Assembly (NCBI RefSeq): GCF_006716675.1
Contig: NZ_VFPM01000004.1
Coordinates: 372,001 to 436,000, forward strand
Length of the DNA stretch: 64,000 nucleotides
Source of the DNA: Humibacillus xanthopallidus
GTDB lineage: Bacteria; Actinomycetota; Actinomycetes; Actinomycetales; Dermatophilaceae
Direction: 5' to 3'
The translations under genes were made by a program, and so were the position numbers. This document shows positions 51,401 to 59,129 of this stretch, in pieces (within the stretch, counting starts at the first letter, position 1; each line of letters starts with the position of its first letter). The notes under the pieces are model-generated. The model was not told the DNA's origin and made no database searches. It saw nothing but the letters and a program-made list of their open reading frames with translations.

Positions 51401-52699
51401 GTGACTGCCCCCCTCGACAGCGGCGCTGTCGACACCACCCCCCTCGACCCGGTCCCCTTCGACCGGATGTGGGCGCAGCTCGAGACCGTCGGCCGCGCGC
51501 CCGAGACGGGCGGCTACCGACGGTTCGCATGGACCCGCACCGACCACGACCTGCGCGAGTGGTTCGCGGGGGAGTGCGCGACGCGTGGTCTCGAGGTCGT
51601 CGAGGACCGCGCGGGCAACCAGTGGGCCTGGTGGGGTGACCCCGACGTGACCCCCGGTGTCGTCATCGGCTCGCACCTCGACTCGGTGCCCGACGGAGGG
51701 GCCTTCGACGGCCCGCTCGGCGTCGTCAGCGCTCTCGCCGTCGTCGACGCCCTGCGTGCCCGGGGCGTACAGCCGGACGTGCCGCTCGGCGTCGTCAACT
51801 TCGTCGACGAGGAGGGTGCCCGCTTCGGCGTCGCGTGTGCCGGGTCGCGCCTCATCACCGGCGCCCTCGACGCCGACCGCGCGCGCTCGCTCACGGACGT
51901 CGACGGCGTGACGATGGCGCAGGCGTGGCGCGCAGCCGGTCGCGACCCCGACTCCCTCGGCCCCGACCCCGAGGCCATCCGCCGCATCGGTCGCTTCGTC
52001 GAGCTGCACGTCGAGCAGGGCAAGGCCCTCGCACTCGCGCCCGATGGCTCTGACGACCTCACGGACCCCTCGCGCGCCGTCGCCGTGGGGACGGACATCT
52101 GGCCGCACGGCCGTTGGCGCGTCGACCTGCCGGGCGAGGCCAACCACGCCGGCACGACGCGCCTCGAGGACCGGCACGACGCGATGCTCTCGCTCGCCGA
52201 CGTCGTGCACGCCACGCGGTCGTATGCCGTGGGGCTGGGCTGCGTCGCCACCGTGGGCAAGGTGCACGTGCAGCCGGGCGGGGTCAACGCGATCGCGAGC
52301 CACGTCACGGCCTGGCTCGACGCGCGCGGACGCAGCGCCCCGGCGGTCCGGGCCACGGTCGAGGCCGTCACCGCGGAGGCCGAGCGCCTCGGCGGCACCG
52401 TGCGCGAGGAGTCGTGGACGCCGACCACCGACTTCGACACCTCGCTCGTCAGCCGGCTGCGCGACGTCCTGCCCGAGGCCCCCCTGCTCGGCACCGGGGC
52501 GGGGCACGACGCGGGGATCCTTGCCACACACGGAGTTTCGGCTGCGATGATCTTCGTGCGCAATCCCACAGGTGTGTCACACTCACCTGCTGAGTCCGCG
52601 ACCGCCGAGGACTGCCACCATGGGGTGGCAGCTCTGACTGCCGTCGTCACCGACCTCTGCACCCGGAAGGACGCCGTCCCGATGAGAGACGCACGATGA
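51401..52699 (+). CDS. M20-family amidohydrolase (allantoate amidohydrolase-like), candidate N-formylglutamate deformylase
   Basis: The 432-residue protein shows the metallo-aminoacylase pattern: VIGSHLDSVPDGGAFDGPLG (His and Asp ligands), VNFVDEEGARFGVACAGSRL (Glu pair), RFVELHVEQGKAL, GEANHAGTTRLEDRHDAML (dimer domain) and NPTGVSHSPAE with the late His. It is annotated elsewhere as allantoate or carbamoyl-amino-acid hydrolase. Its stop overlaps the hutF start by ATGA, which binds it to histidine catabolism. As there is no HutG here, I infer that it removes the formyl group from N-formylglutamate. GTG 51401 follows GGAGATCGTC. Confidence 0.85.
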   Translation: MTAPLDSGAVDTTPLDPVPFDRMWAQLETVGRAPETGGYRRFAWTRTDHDLREWFAGECATRGLEVVEDRAGNQWAWWGDPDVTPGVVIGSHLDSVPDGGAFDGPLGVVSALAVVDALRARGVQPDVPLGVVNFVDEEGARFGVACAGSRLITGALDADRARSLTDVDGVTMAQAWRAAGRDPDSLGPDPEAIRRIGRFVELHVEQGKALALAPDGSDDLTDPSRAVAVGTDIWPHGRWRVDLPGEANHAGTTRLEDRHDAMLSLADVVHATRSYAVGLGCVATVGKVHVQPGGVNAIASHVTAWLDARGRSAPAVRATVEAVTAEAERLGGTVREESWTPTTDFDTSLVSRLRDVLPEAPLLGTGAGHDAGILATHGVSAAMIFVRNPTGVSHSPAESATAEDCHHGVAALTAVVTDLCTRKDAVPMRDAR

Positions 52700-54030
52700 C
52701 CGCCTACTGGTGCGAGAGCGCATGGCTCACAGGCGGATTCGCCCGACGAGTTCGGCTCGTCACGCAAGACGGACTCATCAAGGACGTCCTCGTCGGGGCC
52801 GACGCCGAGCCCGACGACATCCGCCTCGCGGGTGTCACGCTGCCCGGCATGGCCAATGCCCACAGCCATGCCTTCCACCGGGCCCTCCGTGGCCGGGTCA
52901 ACGGCGGTGGCGGCAACTTCTGGAGCTGGCGCGAGCAGATGTACGCCGCTGCCGAGCAGCTCAACCCCGACACGTACTTCGCCCTCGCCCGTGCGGTCTT
53001 CGCCGAGATGGTGCTGGCCGGCTTCACCGTCGTGGGCGAGTTCCACTACGTGCACCACCGTCCGGGTGGCCAGCGCTACCGCGACCCGAACGCCATGGGT
53101 CTCGCCGTGCGCCAGGCCGCCGAGGAGGCCGGGATCCGCCTCACGCTGCTCGACACCTGCTATCTCGAGGGCGGCCTCAACGGAGGTGGCCACGTCGAGC
53201 TGCACCCCGGGCAGCGCCGCTTCAGCGACGGCACCGTCGACGCGTGGGCCGAGCGCATGGCGGCCCGATCGCCCGAGACCGACCGGGTGCGGCTCGGCGC
53301 GGCGATCCACTCCGTGCGCGCCGTGCGCCGTGAGGACCTGCCGAAGGTCGTGGCAGCCTCCGGGTCCCTGCCGCTGCACGTCCACCTCTCGGAGCAGCAC
53401 GGCGAGAACCTCGCCTGCCAGATGTTCTACGGCCGCACACCGACGGAGCTGCTCGACGAGGCCGGGGCGCTCGGCAGCCACCTGACGAGCGTGCACGCGA
53501 CCCACCTGACCGAGCACGACATCGAGCTGCTCGGTGGCACGGGCACCGGGGCGTGCATCTGCCCGACGACCGAGCGCGACCTCGCCGACGGCATCGGCCC
53601 GAGCCGGGCCCTGCACGACGCCGGCAGCCCCATCTCGCTCGGCACCGACCAGCACGTCATCATCGACCCGTTCGTCGAGCTGCGCGGCATCGAGATGCAC
53701 GAGCGCCTCGTCACCAACGAGCGCGACCGCTTCTCCGCCAACGACCTGCTCCTCGCGGGCTCCTTCAACGGCTACCGTGCGCTCGGCTGGTCGGACGGCG
53801 GTCACCTCTCCAAGGGCGCCCTCGCAGACTTCGTCACGGTGCGCACCGACACGGTCAACACGGCGGGCTCGGCCGCCGACCAGATCATCTACTCCTGCGT
53901 CGCCGCAGACGTGTCGACCGTCGTCGTCGGCGGGGACGTCGTCGTCAGTGACGGTCGCCACCGCCTCGGCGACGTGGGCCGTCTGCTCGGCCTCGCCATC
54001 GAGCGGGTGGCGGGAGCCGTGAGCCTGTGA
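52696..54030 (+). CDS. hutF: Formimidoylglutamate deiminase
   Basis: The 444-residue protein is an amidohydrolase with the first metal motif MANAHSHAFHRALRG, FWSWREQMY, HVHLSEQHGENLACQMFYG, VHATHLTEHDIELLGGTG and the last metal Asp in SLGTDQHVIIDP. It converts N-formimidoyl-L-glutamate to N-formyl-L-glutamate, releasing ammonia; this is the route typical of Pseudomonas and actinobacteria, unlike the HutG/formiminoglutamase route of enteric bacteria. It overlaps both neighbours by 4 bases (ATGA at 52696, GTGA at 54027), so amidohydrolase, HutF and HutI form one translational unit. Confidence 0.93.
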   Translation: MTAYWCESAWLTGGFARRVRLVTQDGLIKDVLVGADAEPDDIRLAGVTLPGMANAHSHAFHRALRGRVNGGGGNFWSWREQMYAAAEQLNPDTYFALARAVFAEMVLAGFTVVGEFHYVHHRPGGQRYRDPNAMGLAVRQAAEEAGIRLTLLDTCYLEGGLNGGGHVELHPGQRRFSDGTVDAWAERMAARSPETDRVRLGAAIHSVRAVRREDLPKVVAASGSLPLHVHLSEQHGENLACQMFYGRTPTELLDEAGALGSHLTSVHATHLTEHDIELLGGTGTGACICPTTERDLADGIGPSRALHDAGSPISLGTDQHVIIDPFVELRGIEMHERLVTNERDRFSANDLLLAGSFNGYRALGWSDGGHLSKGALADFVTVRTDTVNTAGSAADQIIYSCVAADVSTVVVGGDVVVSDGRHRLGDVGRLLGLAIERVAGAVSL

Positions 54031-55235
54031 GCATCCTCCTCACCGGCATCTCGGAGCTGACGACCAACGATCCGGAGCGCACCGAGACGTCCGGTGCCGA
54101 CCCGGGCGACAGCCTGCTCGGGATCGTGCGCGACGCCGCGCTCGTCGTGTCCGGTGCCGGCCCCGACGCCGTCGTCGAGTGGGTCGGCCTCGAGGCGGAC
54201 GCCCCCGCTGCCGACGAGCGGCGCGACCTCGGTGGTCGCGCTGTCATCCCCGGCTTCGTCGACTCCCACACGCACCTCGTCTTCGCCGGCGACCGGTCCG
54301 CGGAGTTCGCCGCGCGCATGACCGGCACGCCCTACGACGGCGGCGGCATCGCCGTCTCGGTCGCCGCGACCCGCGCCGCGTCCGACGACGAGCTGCGCGC
54401 CCTCGTCGCCGCCCGCGTCGCCGAGATGCGGGCCCAGGGCACGACGACGGTCGAGATCAAGAGCGGCTACGGTCTCACCGTCGACGACGAGCTGCGCTCC
54501 CTTCGCATCGCGCGCGAGTTCACCTCTCACACAACGTTCCTCGGCGCCCATGTCGTGCCACGTGAGCACGCTGCCGACCGGACGGCATACCTCGAGCTCG
54601 TCATCGGTCCGATGCTGGACGCCGTCGTCGCCGCAGGCGGCGCCGCGCTGGCCGAGAGCATCGACGTCTTCTGCGAGCCGCACTCCGCCCACGCCTTCGA
54701 CGGAGACGAGGCCCGTGCGGTCCTCGAGGCCGGTCGTGCCGCGGGGCTGGCCCTGCGGGTGCACGGCAACCAGCTCGGACACGGACCGGGCGTGCAGCTC
54801 GCCTGTGAGCTCGGGGCACGCAGCGTCGACCACTGCACCTACCTCAGCGATGCCGACGTCGACGCGCTTGTCGCTGCCCGCGGCACGACGGTCGCGACGC
54901 TCCTGCCGGGGGTGGAGTTCTCGACGCGGTCGCCCTACCCCGACGCGCGTCACCTCATCGACGCCGGTGTCGACGTGGCCCTGGCCAGCGACTGCAACCC
55001 GGGCACCTGCTACTCGTCATCGATGCCCTTCGCCATCGCCCTCGCGGTGCGTGAGATGGGCATGACACCGGCGGAGGCGCTCCATGCCGCGACGGCGGTG
55101 TCGGCCCGGTCGCTGGGCCTCGACCGACGCCTCGCCCCGGGCCAGCCGGCTGAGCTCGCCGTCATCGACGGCCCGAGCCACCTGCACCTCGCCTACCGTG
55201 CCGGGGTGCCGATCGTGCGCGCCCTCGACCTGTAG
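54027..55235 (+). CDS. hutI: Imidazolonepropionase
   Basis: The 402-residue protein has the amidohydrolase metal motif IPGFVDSHTHLVFAGDRSAE, then TTVEIKSGYGLTVDDELRSL, HGNQLGHGPGVQLACELGAR, VDHCTYLSDADVDALVA and SDCNPGTCYSSSMPF. It opens the ring of 4-imidazolone-5-propionate to N-formimidoylglutamate, the substrate of HutF encoded just before it. The order HutF-HutI is the reverse of pathway order. GTG 54027 lies in the HutF stop. The gene converges with the minus-strand operon ending at 55246, leaving only 10 bases. Confidence 0.95.
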   Translation: MSILLTGISELTTNDPERTETSGADPGDSLLGIVRDAALVVSGAGPDAVVEWVGLEADAPAADERRDLGGRAVIPGFVDSHTHLVFAGDRSAEFAARMTGTPYDGGGIAVSVAATRAASDDELRALVAARVAEMRAQGTTTVEIKSGYGLTVDDELRSLRIAREFTSHTTFLGAHVVPREHAADRTAYLELVIGPMLDAVVAAGGAALAESIDVFCEPHSAHAFDGDEARAVLEAGRAAGLALRVHGNQLGHGPGVQLACELGARSVDHCTYLSDADVDALVAARGTTVATLLPGVEFSTRSPYPDARHLIDAGVDVALASDCNPGTCYSSSMPFAIALAVREMGMTPAEALHAATAVSARSLGLDRRLAPGQPAELAVIDGPSHLHLAYRAGVPIVRALDL

Positions 55236-55245
55236 GCCGCCGGCC

Positions 55246-55872
55246 TCAGCTCGCGGTCGTGGGCGGTGCCGCCCTCGACCGGTCGGCGAGCAGCGGGACG
55301 CCGTCGCCGAGGCGCATCATGAGGGGCAGCTCGAAGTGACCCGAGCGTGACGCCAGGGGCTTGTCACTGAACCCCAGCGCGCCCTCGACGTCGCACACGC
55401 CCGAGTGGAGGGAGACGAGACGCCCGTCGCGGACCGTCGCGACGGCCGCCTTGAGCGCGAAGGTGAGGGAGAGCTCGAACTCCACCGTCGCGAGGGGGAC
55501 GTCGTCGAGCCGCAGCTCGACCCGCGGCTGGTGGCTCGACGTGATGGAGTGCGAGGCGAGGTCGAGCACCTCGCTGGTGCCGATCGCCCCCCTCGTGCGC
55601 TGGGCGGCCGCGTGCAGGTCGTCGAACTTGCGCCACCCCTCGAGGATGAGGGTGTCGAGCCCGATGTCGAGCAGGCCGTGGACGACGGAGGCGAGCTGGT
55701 CACCCACCGCGTCGAGCCCGGCCTTGGACAGGGTGCGCAGCCCCGAGGTCGCAGCCCCGACGACCCCGCTGTCCTTGAGCGCGTCGGCGAGCTGGTGGAG
55801 GGAGTCGTCGTCACCACCGAAGAGGAAGGCGGCGGCACTGAGCGTGGGGGCGGCGGCGGTGGTGGTGGTCAT
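55246..55872 (-). CDS. Cytoplasmic protein coupled to the Ig-repeat membrane protein
   Basis: The 208-residue protein has no signal peptide or helix long enough to span a membrane. Its N-terminal half is helical (SLHQLADALKDSGVVGAATS, VVHGLLDIGLDTLILEGWRK). The second half looks like beta strands (PRVELRLDDVPLATVEFELS, LTFALKAAVATVRDGRLVSL). I recognise no family. ATG 55872 overlaps the stop of the repeat protein by ATGA, so equal amounts of the two are probably made. A role inside the cell under the membrane anchor of that protein is the simplest reading, but it is only an inference. Confidence 0.65.
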   Translation of the reverse strand: MTTTTAAAPTLSAAAFLFGGDDDSLHQLADALKDSGVVGAATSGLRTLSKAGLDAVGDQLASVVHGLLDIGLDTLILEGWRKFDDLHAAAQRTRGAIGTSEVLDLASHSITSSHQPRVELRLDDVPLATVEFELSLTFALKAAVATVRDGRLVSLHSGVCDVEGALGFSDKPLASRSGHFELPLMMRLGDGVPLLADRSRAAPPTTAS

Positions 55873-58800
55873 CGGTCCTCCTCGGTGGCGATGTCGACGC
55901 GTGCGGGATCGGACCGTGGCACGAGCCGGATGCCGACGGACGGGCCCGCGTCCGGCTCGCGACCCGCGCTGACGCTGCCCTGCACGGGTGTCGCCGTCAC
56001 GAGGACGTGCTGGCTGACCCAGCGTCGCTGCCTCCGGTTGCGGACGGTGTTCGCCGCAGCGGCAAGGGCGATGAGGGCGAGGCCGAGCAGGAGCCAGACG
56101 AACCAGCTGGGGCCCTTCTGAGGCGCGGGCGGGAGCGTGAACCCCACCTGCTTGATCGGGCGGCCGTCGATGGCCGTGACCTGGGCCGTGCCGGTTCCAG
56201 GGCCTGCGTCAGCGCCGGTGCCGGCGCCGGAGGGTGGGTCCCCCGAGATCGTCGTGGCGGCGACGATGGTGCCGTCGGCCGCGATCGTCGTGACGTCCTG
56301 CACGGGGCGGTCGTCGACGAGCACGACGACGGGGCAGGTGGCGAAGCGCGTGGCGAAGACGCCGTCGACCCGCACCGACGCGGCGCCGCCGTCGGCGGGC
56401 TGGGTCGTCGCGGTCAGCGTCGTGAGGTCCGTGGGCGCCACCAGGCACGAGCCGGGCCCGGCCCGCACGTCGAGGGAGGCCTGCCCCGTGAGCGTCGTCG
56501 CGGCGCGCGCGCGCACGTCGGTGCGGGCGGACATCGCGCGCGACACCGTGATGCCGGCGGGACGGCCGGCGACCGCGGTGCCGTCGGCGACCGCGGTGCC
56601 GCCGGCCACGGCGGGGGCCACGACAGCGGGCGCAGGGGGGGCCACGGCGGGCGCAGCGCTCGCCACCCCGGTGAACGTGCCGGTCACCGTGTGGGGACCG
56701 GGCGTCGTGGCGATGCAGGTGGCGCCGGCGCAGGAGCCGTCGGGCGACATCGTGAAGGTCGTCTGGCTCGTGAGGTCGGCGACCGGGGTGCCGGCTGTGT
56801 CGACGCCGGTCGCGACGTAGGTGACGCCGGCGCCCGCGTCGGCCTGGGCGGTGCCGGGACTCACCTGGATGTTCGCGATGGCGCCGGGCGTCCGGTCGGC
56901 AACCCCCCGCTTGGCGACGACCTCGACCGGCACGACGTCGGTGACCGAGCCGCCCGTGGTGTAGAGCGTGCCCGTCACCGTGTGCCTGCCCAGGCGCCCG
57001 GCCGAGCACGTCTGCCCGCTGCACTGACCGTCAGGCGTGATGTCGAAGGCGGAGTAGCGGGTGAGGTCGGTGACGACGGCACCGTCCTTGTCGACGCCGA
57101 CGGCGGTGAAGGTCGCCGTCTGGTCCGGTCGGGTCTGGGCGAAGCGCGGGTTGAGCCGGAGCCCGACGACGTCGGTCGCGACGACGAGCACGTCCGCACT
57201 CGTGGTGACCGTGTCCGGGCCCAGGTCTGCGGAAGCCGTGACGGTGTGGGCCCCGACGGTGGTGGCCGAGCACGTCTGGCCGGTGCAGCTGCCGTCCGGT
57301 CCGATGGCGACCGTCGTCGAGACGGTGAGCTCGGCGAGCCGGTTGCCGAACCCGTCGGTGCCGTAGGCGCGGAAGGCGACCTTCGCGCGGACGGTCGCAA
57401 CCGCGCTGGGCGGGTCGAGCTGCAGCCGCTGCAGAGGACCGGGACTCACCTCGACGACCGTGGAGCCGCGCACGGGTGCCCCACCGTCGGTGACGAGCGC
57501 TGTGATCTCGTACGTCTTCGCCTCGGTCGCGGTGCACGAGGCACCCGTGCACCTCCCGGGTGCGGTTATCGTGAAGGCGGCGCGGTCGGTGACGTCGCCG
57601 ACGGTGTTGCCGAACGTGTCCGTGCCCTGAGCCCGGACGTCGACCGGCTGCCCGGCCGAGACGCTGGTCCGCGACGGCGAGACCACGAGGACCGCGACCG
57701 GTCCCGGCGTCACCACGAGCGCGGAGGTTCCGGTGACGCGACGCCCGGCGACGTCGACGGTGCCTCGGACGGCATACGTCTGGGCGGTGGTTGCCGTGCA
57801 GGTGGCGCCCGTGCAGCGGCCCGGCGCGGTGACCGTGAAGGCGGTCGTGCTGGTGACTTCGCCGAGTGGGTTGCCGAACCAGTCGGTGCCGACGGCGCGG
57901 AAGGACACCGCCTGGCCCGCGACAGCACTCGCCTGCTGGGGGGTGAGCGTCAGCCGGCCCAGGGGACCCGGCACCACCCGGAGCGTCGCCGAGCCGCGGA
58001 ACGTCCCGTCAGGGATCGTGACGGTCCCGACCACGGTGTAGGAGCCGGCCTGCGTTGCGGTGCACACGGCGCCGCTGCACCGGCCCGGTGTGGTCATCCG
58101 GAAGGTGGTGAGGGCGGTGAGGTCGGCGACCGGCCGGCCCGTCCCGTCGAGGCCGCGGGCGGCATACGTCACCGTGCCGCCGGCGGTGATCGTGCTCGCC
58201 GTCCCATCGATGCGCACCGCGGTGACGCGGCTCGTCGGGGGCGCGGGAGTCGGACCCGGCTGTGGCGTCGGACCGGGCGTCGGAGTCGGAGCCGGAGTGG
58301 GGGTGGGCGACGGAGGCGGTGTGGGAGTGGGTGACGGTGTGGGTGACGGAGTCGGACCCGGCGACGGGGTCGGACCGGGCCGGGTGTGACGCTTCGGCAC
58401 GACCTGCACCTGCGCGGTGCCCCGGACCGAGGTGCCGCTGCCCGCGAGCACGCCTGTCACGGTGTGCCGCCCGAGGTGCTCTGCCGCGCAGGACGACCCG
58501 GCGCACGACCCGTCTCGACGCGCCACGGAGCCGCCGGTCGCGGCGAACGAGATCGAGAAGCTCGTGCGGCTCGTGACGTCGCCGAGACGACGACCGGAGG
58601 CGTCGACGGCCACGGCCGTGTAGGTCACCCGCTGGCCGGGCGTGACGAAGACGCGTCGGGGGCTGAGCACCAGGCGCGCCACCCTGGCGGTGGGCCGCGA
58701 CTGCGAGCCGGATGCCGTTCGGGCAGTGGGCGATCCGGATGCCTTGGCGCCGGACTTCGACGTCGTGGTGCTGTGCTGCGTGGACGGCTTCGGCTTGGCT

Positions 58801-58958
58801 GGGTCTGCGAGAGCGGCGCCCGCGCCGACCAGGCTCGCGGCCAGGCCCAGCACGGCGACCGCGGCGAGCAGCCGGCCCAGCAGCGAACGTCCCGCGGCGG
58901 CCGGTCGCCGCGGGATCCTGGTCGATGGCCCCCCGACGCTGTCATGACGACGTGGCAC
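55869..58958 (-). CDS. Secreted, membrane-anchored protein with seven Ig-like Cys-pair repeats
   Basis: The 1029-residue protein begins at GTG 58958 after GGGAGGCTCCA. A signal peptide (RSLLGRLLAAVAVLGLAASL..ALADP) leads to a first Ig-like unit and a linker of PTPSP-type repeats (about 205-250). Six further units of about 85 residues follow. Each of the seven units has a VTPGQ..YTA-like opening, a VTS.T.F strand, the C-x4-C motif (GSCAGSSC, GRCTGATC and others) and a THTVTG-like close. A helix near the C-terminus (SWFVWLLLGLALIALAAAAN) and a cytoplasmic tail of about 60 residues complete it. It probably projects from the cell wall. The next gene overlaps its stop. Function unknown. Confidence 0.8.
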   Translation of the reverse strand: MPRRHDSVGGPSTRIPRRPAAAGRSLLGRLLAAVAVLGLAASLVGAGAALADPAKPKPSTQHSTTTSKSGAKASGSPTARTASGSQSRPTARVARLVLSPRRVFVTPGQRVTYTAVAVDASGRRLGDVTSRTSFSISFAATGGSVARRDGSCAGSSCAAEHLGRHTVTGVLAGSGTSVRGTAQVQVVPKRHTRPGPTPSPGPTPSPTPSPTPTPPPSPTPTPAPTPTPGPTPQPGPTPAPPTSRVTAVRIDGTASTITAGGTVTYAARGLDGTGRPVADLTALTTFRMTTPGRCSGAVCTATQAGSYTVVGTVTIPDGTFRGSATLRVVPGPLGRLTLTPQQASAVAGQAVSFRAVGTDWFGNPLGEVTSTTAFTVTAPGRCTGATCTATTAQTYAVRGTVDVAGRRVTGTSALVVTPGPVAVLVVSPSRTSVSAGQPVDVRAQGTDTFGNTVGDVTDRAAFTITAPGRCTGASCTATEAKTYEITALVTDGGAPVRGSTVVEVSPGPLQRLQLDPPSAVATVRAKVAFRAYGTDGFGNRLAELTVSTTVAIGPDGSCTGQTCSATTVGAHTVTASADLGPDTVTTSADVLVVATDVVGLRLNPRFAQTRPDQTATFTAVGVDKDGAVVTDLTRYSAFDITPDGQCSGQTCSAGRLGRHTVTGTLYTTGGSVTDVVPVEVVAKRGVADRTPGAIANIQVSPGTAQADAGAGVTYVATGVDTAGTPVADLTSQTTFTMSPDGSCAGATCIATTPGPHTVTGTFTGVASAAPAVAPPAPAVVAPAVAGGTAVADGTAVAGRPAGITVSRAMSARTDVRARAATTLTGQASLDVRAGPGSCLVAPTDLTTLTATTQPADGGAASVRVDGVFATRFATCPVVVLVDDRPVQDVTTIAADGTIVAATTISGDPPSGAGTGADAGPGTGTAQVTAIDGRPIKQVGFTLPPAPQKGPSWFVWLLLGLALIALAAAANTVRNRRQRRWVSQHVLVTATPVQGSVSAGREPDAGPSVGIRLVPRSDPARVDIATEEDR

Positions 58959-59089
58959 TGGAGCCTCCCGGTGCTCATTGCACACCCGAGAGGCACGTGA
59001 GCGGACGACTTCGCAGGGAATTGGCTTGCAGCATGGGAAGATTGGGACGATTTATGTCGTCACGTCCGCCCGGGAAGCCGCTCCGGGCC

Positions 59090-59124
59090 GACCCGGAGGT
59101 CGACCCGGAGGTCGACCCGGAGGC
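59090..59124 (+). repeat. 12-bp tandem repeat (GACCCGGAGGTC)
   Basis: GACCCGGAGGTC occurs twice exactly, at 59090-59101 and 59102-59113, then once more as GACCCGGAGGCG. The unit is nearly palindromic. It lies immediately past the peroxidase stop (59130), in front of the Ig-repeat gene. Confidence 0.6.
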
Positions 59125-59129
59125 GCCAC

